Source: Amphiura filiformis
Lineage: Eukaryota > Echinodermata > Ophiuroidea > Amphilepidida > Amphiuridae
NCBI RefSeq assembly: GCF_039555335.1
Contig: NC_092646.1
Location: forward strand, 28,387,780 to 28,451,779
DNA length: 64,000 nt
Reading direction: 5' to 3'
In this document: positions 1-9,500 of the stretch, piece by piece
How positions within the stretch are numbered: the stretch's first letter is position 1
Layout of the letters: each line of letters begins with the position of its first letter
Made by a program: the position numbers and the translations under genes
Notes under the pieces: model-generated
The model's input: only the letters and a program-made list of their open reading frames with translations
Told to the model about the DNA's origin: nothing
Database searches by the model: none

Positions 1-1230
1 TACCTTGTTTATTTTGACTTCAAACCTTTCCTGGCGGTTATTACAACAAATATTATCTTAACATTTTAGCAAAGAATAACAAAATTAAAATTGGACAAAA
101 ATCGTACATTACGCCTTTAACAAAGTGTGCAATGAACACTATACTAAAACCGTTACAATTTATGCATTATAACGAAATAATGTGTAAGATACCACTTTTA
201 TTACCAATTAGAAAATACAAGTTGTTTAAAATGCTGAAAATAATTTTATACCGTGCATAATCCTAAACAACATTCCTTTGCATTATACTATACAAAAACA
301 TACAAAATGTAATAGACATGGTACCACTCACCATTTTGATGATGAACAAGAACTAGAAGCACACGATGCAGACTAATATAAAATGGAACAAAACTACTAA
401 ATTACTTGTAGTTTAAAATTTTTAGATGATGTTGTAAAATTTTGTAGCTAAGACCGGTCTCATCCACCATATGATGTTAGGGCAAGACTGCGCTATAGCT
501 TAGTGTCGAGTTTTACATGAGAACGGCGGCTTGGTGGTTAAATTTGTTATCAGATTGGAACAGACGTAGTGAAGGATGCCACCATTTTATAGAGAGGGAC
601 AATCTCTTATTATTCGTTGATATTGAGGCACTAAGGTAAATCGGATATTTCAACAGATTTTGAAAAGAGATTGTGATTATTAATTTCCTTGTAGAGATTA
701 ATTTAATCAAAATATTGTGGAGGTATGTAGGGATAACAGATTGCGCATTTACTGCCCCAGGATCGGTAACGAGAAAGAAAAAATATACTAGTATTTTGTC
801 AATGCAAAAATTTTATTTTTTACAGAACTGTTTAAAAATCGGGTCGTTTAAGTGCCAGGCTTAAAACAACTTGCATATTGTTTTGCTTTTTCATGGGGGA
901 CATCTTCCCTTAATCTTAATAAAATAGAACAATAAATCAATAATTAATCAATAATTGCCCTACACATTTTTAGCCCGAAAAACACAATTTTTTTTCAAAA
1001 TCTGTTGAGTAACTTTCAGGTTGTCGCTGGCCACTACGAGCCCATCAGTCCACAAACCATAAGCAACAACACAGACACTATACATGTAGACATTCCACAA
1101 TCGATCTTCGCAACCAGGATCAGCTCCCGGGATCAGCTCCCCAATGTTCGTACGGTTGCAACGAGATAATTAGCAGTAAGTTCCTTGTATCCAGGGAATT
1201 TCAAGCCAACTCAATTTTACACGAGAGCAT
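1..1230. other. Intergenic DNA, nothing recognised
   Basis: AT-rich sequence with only short, composition-driven open frames. No splice-bounded coding block, repeat array or clear inverted repeat was seen. Confidence 0.6.
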
Positions 1231-1234
1231 TACC

Positions 1235-1312
1235 ACCGCCAAGGTTCGAACCCGCAACCTCTCGCACCATAGTCACGAACGCCTTATCGATTGCGCTAAC
1301 TTGACTGCTAAG
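1235..1312 (-). repeat. tRNA-derived SINE head or tRNA pseudogene
   Basis: Read on the minus strand, the segment has an A-box-like TTAGCGCAATCGATAAGG (1299 down to 1282) and about 30 bases later a B box GGTTCGAACC (1252 down to 1243), the internal RNA polymerase III promoter arrangement of a tRNA. I could not fold a full cloverleaf with a paired acceptor stem, so a SINE head or decayed tRNA relic is more likely than a working tRNA gene. Confidence 0.5.
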
Positions 1313-1535
1313 AGCTTCTATAAAGCTAATTGATCGAGATTATGATTTTCGTCACCACCAACTTTGTTGTCATCAACTTGAATTATGCAAGTGAAAATGT
1401 TGGCAGTGACGACTCTTGATCATTTTACACGTTTTTTGTCTGTTGCGACAAGAGCAAGGGGCAAAACGTCGAAACCAGACAATCGCAGCCGTATAGAAAG
1501 TGACAACGTATAAAAAGCGTTGCCGTTTTGGCTTA

Positions 1536-1566
1536 AAGAGTTTGGGGTTCAAATCCCCGGGTCAAA
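1536..1566 (+). repeat. tRNA T-arm-like relic
   Basis: GGGG-TTCAAAT-CCCC at 1544-1558 is a classical T-arm with a seven-base loop. The sequence 40-60 bases upstream lacks a good A box and no acceptor stem is visible. It is probably another remnant of a tRNA-derived SINE, not a gene. Confidence 0.3.
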
Positions 1567-1599
1567 TCGTTGGCAGGGCAAGACCAAAGTGCAATAGAA

Positions 1600-2440
1600 T
1601 GCAATCGCTGTCATTTGCAACCTTAGTTACTTTTGATCAATACCCAGCCATGTAAAGGTGATATCTTGGGTTAGCTTAGAAGCCATCAGGAAAGTAGACC
1701 ATTAACAATGATAAGCACATGAGTTTAACACAAGGCAGCTATTACATTCTACATGTTCTACTGCACTTATATTACAAGGGTCTTGCGCTCTGTCTATACG
1801 AAATTTGCTTCACATAAACTTGTTTAAAATATTTTAAGCCAAAGAACGTGTTTTTTGTATGGTTTGTTTTTTATTTGATCTCATAATTGCTAAGGCTAGG
1901 ACTTTTCAGAATACAGAACACGATTGGCAAGACACAATGTTTTTCAGTGTTAAGGTGAGTCGGAGTGGTGCCTGAGCTAGTCGGGAGGTACTTTTTCTCA
2001 AATATTGAAAAAATCTGAGACTTTTTACTAGTCTCGGAAAAAATAAAGCCCAAACTCGTAGGGAAAGATATGGGTTCCATATACGTGAGATCCCTATGTT
2101 GTTCCAGGCTCATCATGAAATCGCCATAAACGATCTCTCAACTACAATGTACTGCTTATCTTTAGTGTGGTGGCGCTCGCACATTATTTGTATCATAGGC
2201 AAGGCGGGAGGCAAGGGTGGCAAATTTTGACTATGGTTCTTGGTCAATTTATGGGTGCTGATTCCGAATCTTGTGTGTACTTTCATAACAAGGTGTCGAA
2301 ATTCCAAATTGACCAAAACTATATGTTCTCAAACAGACTGTGGCTGTCTAAGTAGACCTTAATGCGTTTTAGAGGCTTTTTGCCAGTTTTGCCCCCGGAT
2401 GAAAACTATTGGCACACCCTGTAAGACTTAAAGGCAATAT
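1600..2440. other. Intergenic DNA, nothing recognised
   Basis: No coding block or structured repeat seen. Short overlapping frames on both strands at 1871-2355 show no recognisable family and no splice-like boundaries. Confidence 0.5.
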
Positions 2441-2621
2441 TGGACTATTATATTTGAAATCCATACACCCTCAATGGAAGACATGACCTTATTCCCCCAC
2501 TCAGGTAGATTTCAAATGGAGTCATCCATTCAGGTAACCCATGTAAATTTAAAATCTCTGTGTGGAAGATTAAGGCAATGTCTTCCACAGGGGGTGTATG
2601 GATTGCAAATGGAATTGTCCA
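2441..2621. mobile_element. MITE family A, copy 1
   Basis: Inverted ends (TGGACTATTATATTTGAAAT at the left, matching the complement of the AAATGGAATTGTCCA end) enclose TGGAAGAC / GTCTTCCA arms and ACACCCT / GGGTGT motifs. The same layout recurs at 19.66, 34.01, 37.75 and 53.76 kb, and a sister subfamily (B) at 17.7, 20.6, 24.9 and 44.7 kb. There is no coding capacity, so it is a non-autonomous DNA element. Confidence 0.75.
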
Positions 2622-2665
2622 TTTATTATTAGTTATTTAGAAAATGTATGTAAAATGCATTAACG

Positions 2666-3263
2666 TTAAGGGCTCTGGTAGCAACGTTTAGACAGTATTA
2701 GACAGTGTGGGACAAAAAATCAGGCATATCGAATTGCATTCTGAATACGAAGTTAAGAATGTCCTAATTCTGATATCAAATAATTTTGATTTTTTTTTTT
2801 AATTCGTGATATAATACACATTTTCCGGCAAATGATTAAAAATTGATATTTTTGATATATAACAGTCCTCGAAGTAAACGTTATAAATCTAATGATATGT
2901 ACTTAAAGTATTATGTAGCTGGGATGAAAAGCCGACGATCAATTGAAAATTTTGACCTTTCGTATTGAAAATATGGAGTTTTCCCCAAAAACACCAACAC
3001 ATTTTAGGTCTTTTGGGGATAAAATGTATATCTTCAATATGAAAGGTCAAAATTTTCAATTGATCGTCGGGTTTTCATTGGGTTTATATAGTTCCAATTT
3101 TAATAATTTGTCATAAAATTTGTATTATATTACGAATTTCAAGAAATCAAAATTATTTGATATCAGAAGGACATTCTTCGTATTCAGAATGTGATTCGAT
3201 ATGGTGTACTCTCAGCTCCCACAAAAAATACGTGAAAACGTCGCTAAACGTCCGATCACTTAA
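2666..3263. mobile_element. TTAA-flanked fold-back element, copy 1
   Basis: A non-coding element about 600 bp long starting TTAAGGGCTC and ending CGATCACTTAA. Its halves are near-complete inverted repeats: ATCGAATTGCATTCTGAATA near 2730 is mirrored near 3190. The centre (about 2935-3075) is a long hairpin whose arms contain GACCTTTCRTATTGAA. Two further copies lie at 31611-32278 and 55697-56374. TTAA at both ends suggests TTAA target duplication, as made by piggyBac-type transposases; that assignment is inference. Confidence 0.75.
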
Positions 3264-3911
3264 TGGGATTTATATTGGGTCTGTTATGCAGGTTATCTAA
3301 GATTTTAATTAGTCATATTATTTGAAAAATACAAAAAGACAGATTTTTTTTTCCAGCAACTTCACCATAATATTTACGAAAGGGTAACGTGACATTTCAC
3401 GTCGAAATATTTATCAATTCTCACGTCCCCTAGCGTAGATATTGATCGGTCGGTTTCTTATTTTGAAACTGTTTCTTAACACAAAAAAAAAATAGCATAA
3501 TGTGTAACGACCATGCATTTACCGTGAGATGATGTTGGTTCATGACGTTGTTTTTCGTATGTTTCCTTCCTGATATAGAATTCAATATTTTGATGCCAGT
3601 GGGTGGCTTACAACTTTGTTTTTATTTATTTTTATTGACTTGTATAGGGCCTACGTGTGGTACCTGAGACTACTACTAGTAGACTTCGAGCATATTGCAC
3701 GTTATAAACGTTTTTTCAAAGGGGACCCTAATGTCATAAAAAAGAGTTAATTAGAAATATAATTGCTTTTGTTTAGAAGCAGTGGTTTCAATGTTTAGAA
3801 GCAGCGATTTCAATGGTCAGACAGTAAACGTTAGGTATGAAGTTGTTGAAGGTATGCGTCACGGGTGCCCCGTGAATTGGAGGAATCGCACCGAGGTTCT
3901 CTCATTGACCT
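3264..3911. other. Intergenic DNA, nothing recognised
   Basis: AT-rich spacer without a coding block or clear repeat. Confidence 0.5.
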
Positions 3912-4691
3912 CCCAGCACACACAAAACGTTTTTAAAACGGTTTTAACAGGTTATATTTTGGATTTTTGGTTTTGGTAAAAACAGTTTGATAACATTAAA
4001 TGTCGGGTTTTATAAAGGTCATAGAAACGTTTTAAAACGTTTTGTATGAAAACACACTGCAAAAATATGTTTAAAATGTTTTCAAAATGTTATTCTAAAA
4101 TATTTTTGCAAACATTTCGCCAAATATTTTGTCAACACTTATTGACTCGGTCCAACATCCGGGCTATCTCTAGTCTCAGGCCCAAACTGCATCATAGTGC
4201 ATGTGGCTCACGGTTTGTTATGAACAACAGAAACCGGCTGTGAAGGAGGCTACATAGCGATGTTGTTGGAGTGACATTCAATTTCGGAAAAAGCGACACT
4301 TGACCATGGAATTTTATTAATTTTAAGTTTGTCAGTATATAAACGGTAAATCAAGTAAGTTTCTTCCACTCTGAAGACTTAGAAACGGTTGTTTGATTCC
4401 ACTGACTATTTGCGATCGAAATTTACATAACACCAATGACAGAAATCATCAACAAAAATCGAATCAGGGACTTGTTTTCACTCGACCGTGAGTCGCATCA
4501 TCAACCGGAAGTGACGTGGCACGGACAGACATAATATAACATTATGTTAGAATTTTTGTAGTAAGTTATCAAAAAACGTTTTTGAATGTTATGAAAACGT
4601 TTTATACCCTTTATATACGGTATAACCCGACATTTATACGTTTTCTGGCAACCTTTTCTAACCTTTTGATGTTGAAAATGTTTTTTGCTGG
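3912..4691. mobile_element. Possible MITE-like element with CCCAGCA ends
   Basis: CCCAGCA at the left and TGCTGGG at the right are inverted ends. Inside both ends are repeated AAAACGTTTT-type motifs (3926-4045 and 4575-4640) and an AATGTCGGGTT / AACCCGACATT pair. No transposase is visible. The middle third is unique. It may be one element or two nested fragments. Confidence 0.4.
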
Positions 4692-4804
4692 GCTGGAGTG
4701 ACTCGCAGATAAAAACACAGAATGCGCAGGGTAAACCAGAATTGTACCTAATATTTAAAAATAAAAGAGGATTACAGAACGCTAGTCCGAAGAGTCATTA
4801 CTCC

Positions 4805-4895
4805 CAAAACGCAATAACACTAACACTTACCCTAACCCTAAACTCCATCCTAATCCTAACCTATAACCTAAGCCCTAATCATAACCCTATAAACA
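4805..4895. repeat. Degenerate telomere-like tract
   Basis: Irregular CCCTAA / CCTAAC repeats (ACCCTAACCCTAAAC and variants) on the plus strand, so an interstitial telomere-like satellite rather than a chromosome end: ordinary sequence continues on both sides. Confidence 0.6.
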
Positions 4896-4910
4896 TAACC
4901 ATACCGTATA

Positions 4911-5126
4911 TAAAACCTCGTCTACAAGCATATAGAGTGCTTCTGATGAAAGCTAAATTAATCCAGGCGTCATTATGGAATTTAAGCAAATAGATTATAC
5001 AGATCCAAGCATATACAAACAAGTATTATTGTAAGACCAATCTATTGTATTGTCATATTTTCGCATGTATCGTATTAATTTAGCTTTCATCAAAAACACT
5101 ATATATGCTTACAGACGAGGTTTTAC
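4911..5126. repeat. Inverted repeat between telomere-like tracts
   Basis: Arms at 4911-4963 and 5074-5126 (beginning TAAAACCTCGTCTACAAGCA; the mirrored arm ends with GACGAGGTTTTA) are about 50 bp each and enclose about 110 bp. Telomere-like AACCC runs flank both sides in the same orientation. Confidence 0.65.
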
Positions 5127-5190
5127 GTTATTATATAAACATAACCCAAAACATAACCATAGCTCTAATCTAAAGCCTCCAGCATACTTT

Positions 5191-5305
5191 CCTGCCGCTT
5201 GCCGCTGCGGCAAGCGGCAGGGCGTTTCAACCAATGACAAGCCTTGATTGTGTCCGTTTGTCTGCAATACACGTGGGCCACGCCGCTCAGCGGCAAGCGG
5301 CAGGG
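5191..5305. repeat. GC-rich perfect palindrome and half copy
   Basis: 5191-5221 is a perfect palindrome with 15-base arms (CCTGCCGCTTGCCGC and its complement) around a single T. The right half is repeated at about 5287-5305. It is far more GC-rich than its surroundings. The function is unknown; it could form a cruciform or be the end of a mobile element. Confidence 0.7.
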
Positions 5306-5349
5306 TAGTATGAAACCAGCATAACACTTATCCTAACCCGGTGACAACT

Positions 5350-5735
5350 CTCTAGTCCGAAGGTTCCCAAGTCCGAAGGCTCCTTAGTCCAAAGGTCCGC
5401 TAGTCCGAACACGTAATTTACCATTCGCTAGTCCGAATTCTGAAAAAGGTTCACTTGTCCGAATATCGGGTTCTACAGTCCGAGGGTTCGCTAGTCCGAA
5501 TAATAAATAAGGTTCTCTTGTCCGAATATAGAATAAAGCTCGCTAACCATAACCATAACCATAACCATAACCATAAACCTATCCATAAACCCTAACCCTA
5601 AACCCGAACCCTAAACCGTAACCCTAAACCTTAACCCTTAATCTATTATTCGGACTATAGAGAACCTTCGGATTAGCGAACTTAATTTGGTTTTCGGACT
5701 AGCGACCCTTCGGACTAGAGAGAAGACACGTCCTA
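5350..5735. repeat. TAGTCCGAA degenerate repeat flanking a telomere-like tract
   Basis: About ten degenerate copies of CTAGTCCGAAGGTTC occupy 5350-5545. A CCATAA / CCCTAA tract fills 5545-5640, then the same motif returns in inverted orientation (TTCGGACTAG, 5643-5732). The whole block is thus a large fold-back with telomere-like DNA in its loop. Confidence 0.65.
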
Positions 5736-5850
5736 ACCCTATCGGATATCCTAACCCTATTCAATATAATACTAACCGTACCCCTACTGCTAACCCTAAT
5801 CCTTGCAAAAAATGCCCTAAACCCTAACTTAAGCCCTTTTTGGACTAGGA
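5735..5850. repeat. Degenerate telomere-like tract
   Basis: Irregular TAACCCTA repeats continuing from the TAGTCCGAA block and fading out near 5850. Confidence 0.55.
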
Positions 5851-6330
5851 ATTAATGAGCTGTCCCCAAAACTTGTTTTGTGGATTTTGATTGACTGGAT
5901 GCCAAATTATTTTTTTATCGTTCATTGATAATTCTTTCATTATAATAATTTTTTGTGTTTATTCTGCAGACCTTAAATAAAAGGTAAACTTCGTTATAGA
6001 TGTATACAGACCCTGTGTAACGCCCCTTGTCATCTAGGGCTGACATTTCAAGCACGGAAAACATGTTTTTGTGGCTTCAACTTGAATGGATGCAATAATT
6101 GTTCCTTAATATTGTTCACTGATATCCATAATGCTGTAATAAAATAATATATCAGTCATACCTTATTCGGAATCACTTTGAATCATCATTTTATTTTTAA
6201 ACTTTACCGAATCCCTCCATCCACTCTAGCTAATTAGCATCAAGCCTCATTAGACTGTAGAGCGAATAATTTTGCATGATGCACATGGGCCAAGTTAAAC
6301 CATTACGCATCGCCCGTCACACATCCATCA
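5851..6330. other. Upstream region of the tubulin gene
   Basis: AT-rich, no repeat array recognised. It lies directly upstream of the TATA-type promoter and would be expected to hold proximal regulatory sites, but none can be named with confidence. Confidence 0.4.
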
Positions 6331-6380
6331 TACGTCACGTCGTATATAAACCCTCGATTACGCACTGAACAGTCAGTAGT
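6331..6380 (+). promoter_or_regulatory. TATA-type promoter of the alpha-tubulin gene
   Basis: TATATAAA at 6343-6350 is followed 32 bases later by an initiator-like TCAGT (A at 6375, likely transcription start). Immediately upstream TACGTCA (6331-6337) is the complement of a CRE/AP-1-like TGACGTA. The spacing is what a TATA-dependent polymerase II promoter requires. The predicted 5' leader is about 137 nt to the ATG at 6512. Confidence 0.65.
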
Positions 6381-6511
6381 GGGTACCCCTTCGCCGTTGC
6401 TTACGAAGAGGACAACCTGATAACATAATCATCACCACCGCCTTTTTCATCATCTCATCATATTCATCTCTTTACATAGTTCTATACTAGGAAAACAAAC
6501 CACTATTCAAT

Positions 6512-6514
6512 ATG
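6512..6514 (+). CDS. Alpha-tubulin exon 1 coding part (Met only)
   Basis: ATG in the context TTCAATATG (A at -3), followed at once by the strong donor GTAAGT (6515). A start codon alone in exon 1 is the standard arrangement of deuterostome alpha-tubulin genes, and exon 2 opens in the matching phase with Arg-Glu-Cys. No better ATG-GTRAG candidate was found between here and exon 2, but an alternative first exon cannot be excluded without transcript data. Confidence 0.72.
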
Positions 6515-9500
6515 GTAAGTCTACGATGATTTTCTACCTGTTATATTTGTCATAATGCTTTGTTCTATAGCGTTTTATCGCTAAGCTTATTGTACCGCTA
6601 TCTACCGTAGATAGCAATGCACATGTGAATACGCTTGCCGTTAAATTGGATTGAAATTTGTCCCTTGCAAGCTATGTAAGAGCAGCATTGACAAATCAAA
6701 TATTATTTTTTGATATTGAACATCTTTTTCTGACAAAGATGACAAACATGTTAACTCAGCTGGTTTGGTGATCGATTTTTGAAACTGACAGCATTGATAT
6801 CATAAAAATCGTGCTATTTTATATTAAAATAAAATGACATGCGAATTTAAATATTGAAGTGATAAGCTGCGAAATTTTATAAGCAAGTGAATAGAAATTC
6901 ATTTTATGCATGCACCCTAACACTCAAATTGGCCGTTCACCTACTACATTTTATTAAGTTGCACAATATAAATAACATCGAGACAGTTCATGTCCCGGAG
7001 CTTAAAACGTGCGTTTGATCCACACACGCTCGTTCCCTCAATATGTGCATTTTCTTCAGCTAATAATGTGTGTAATAATAACTCGTAATCAATATTTCTA
7101 TGAAAATACTTCTTCAACTATGTTTATTTCTAAAGATATGATGTGTGTTGCTTTTGGTAAAAAGAGTAAATTCAATATGATTCTCTTTTTTTTTCAAAAA
7201 GATTTTTCTTAATTTAGTAGCTTGCCACACCCGGTATAGCCGCCGCAATTCGTATATGAGACAGGTTGTACGAACACGTGGTTTAACCTATGAGGTGCAA
7301 TCCTTGTGGGCAGACGATATCCGGTCACGTCAATATTGGTTCAAAAATGTCAAACAAATTGTAAATTTTTGCAACAATAGGCCTATTCTAAATTAGTGTG
7401 TTATATACATTTGAGTATTAACATGTAAAGTCGTTTTAAGATAAATTTATCATAATTTTAGCAAATTTCGTGAAATGTGTTTGACTTCTGACAGCAATTT
7501 AAGCGTTAGCTATATTGTAACCTCCGTACCCTACAGTGCTATTTACAACGCCCGTACCGTCTGCCTATCCCATTCGCCGCGGGATGTACTTTAAAGCGAC
7601 TCTTATGACAGGATGACATTTTTGTGCTGAAAAATATTATAACATTAAATATTTAAATATGTAATTTTCGCAAATCTTTTATTAAAGATGTTTGATAATA
7701 TAAAATTGAGCAAATAATGCGACGTTATGCTGTGCTGGGCGTGTTTCCATGTGTGTGCACGTGGGTAGCGAGCAGAGTACATGTAGTACCGGTAGCATTA
7801 TATATAGAGTTGAAATTACTATTTGAATTAGTCGATTATAAGATTTATAAGTTTGCCCATCCCAATATAATAAATAGCCTAATCAAGACACTCAGTTTGT
7901 AGCATTTTGACTTAATAATATAACGAGTTTTCCCCAATGTATATGCAAATTTAGTTAATGAGCCCAGTCAGATGGGCGAGTTAATTCTTTTACACTGTTA
8001 CAGTTTCCCGCTGTCACCGTCTGTGATCGCTTATATTTTAATTATTTTGTCATAAACTAAATGTTAATTAAAGGTAATTATCAACAGCAGCGTACCAAGC
8101 TTTTTAGTGTGAGGGGGCAAACCCAAATTATCGTCCCCATTTGTAAACTTTTGTCATTTTCTTTAGTCATTTTAATGACACTTTACTCTTTGCCGTCCCC
8201 ATTTTAATCCCTGACATTTTTTAGGGAGGGGCACTTTCCCCAGGGCTCCCCCTGGCTACGCCACTGAAGATCAATAAATAACTTTGGATCTAACAAATTT
8301 TAAAACCGTTAGCCTTTAAAAAGGCTAACGGTTTTGCAACGTAGTATGCCCCACTGTTTGATTTAATACAGTGAAAAATTGTACAACATTAAGAAATCCC
8401 GCCAAGAAACCACGCCACGTGCTAAATTGTGCACAGGTGAATGCCATATATATGCCATGATAATGTATGCTGCCATTAATCTGATGAGTTTATCATATAT
8501 AATGCGATTTTCATATCACACTAAAATATCTATGCATTATATTTTAATGTAATGTGCATTTAGTTCCTGTCAGTAGCCACGTGTTCAAATGTTTCATAGG
8601 TTTTATCATATCACCAAAAAGTGATTTGCAAACAGGCTGTTCTTGTCAGCAACCACGAACGAGTACAATTGTTGCATGTACAAATTTTATCATAAGATCA
8701 CACTAAAAATATCTACCATTAAGCAATAATCTGAAATGTAATTTGCAAAAAGGCTGATCTTGTCAGCAACCACGTGTTCAATTTGTGCATGTACAAAATA
8801 CGATGCACTTGTGAATAGGGCGGGTACGTACTGTCAGATCATGATGCTGAATAAGTCTCCCGGTCTTGATGTGCTTATCATAGTAGATGTTAATGACGTG
8901 ACTCACAGTGACACCTGTCTAGACACAGGCTATATAAATGACGCTTTCTGTATCACTTGTTACGCACCTCATACACGATGTGTATCTTTGTTCTTTTCAC
9001 AGAAGATTCTAGAATTCTTAACGAGTTTTTTTTCTAAGATGGCGTAAGCGAAGACTCGCAGAATTTGATTCTACTGTTAATGGTTTTTTATTCTTCTACT
9101 AGAGCATGTTTAAATAAAGCCTTTTTCTTCTGATGAAGCTGATTACTTAACTTGAGAAAACAATTCAGTATTTGGTGTTTTTTGTTCGCAAAAACATATC
9201 ACTATTATACTGATTTCAGCGTCTTTTACGTACAAGTATACTCGTGATACGAGGTTATCTACAGAAGATAGCATTTCATCACTTGCAATAATAGTCGTAA
9301 ACGGAAGTCAATACTTCTGTGATTTCAAATAACAATTCACTGCTAACATTTATCTACTGAAGATAACATTTCAGCACTATTACGTGCAATAACAATTCAA
9401 TGCTATCTACTGAAGATATCATTTCAGTGCTTTTTATTTGAAAATAACAATTCAATGCTATCTACTGAAGACAGCATTTTAATGCCTTTTACATGCAATA

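Noticed and set aside
1235..1558. Functional tRNA genes
   Set aside because: Only A/B-box or T-arm resemblance; no complete cloverleaf with a paired acceptor stem could be drawn.
5732..5850. True chromosome end
   Set aside because: Telomere-like repeats are short, degenerate and followed by tens of kilobases of ordinary sequence and a gene.
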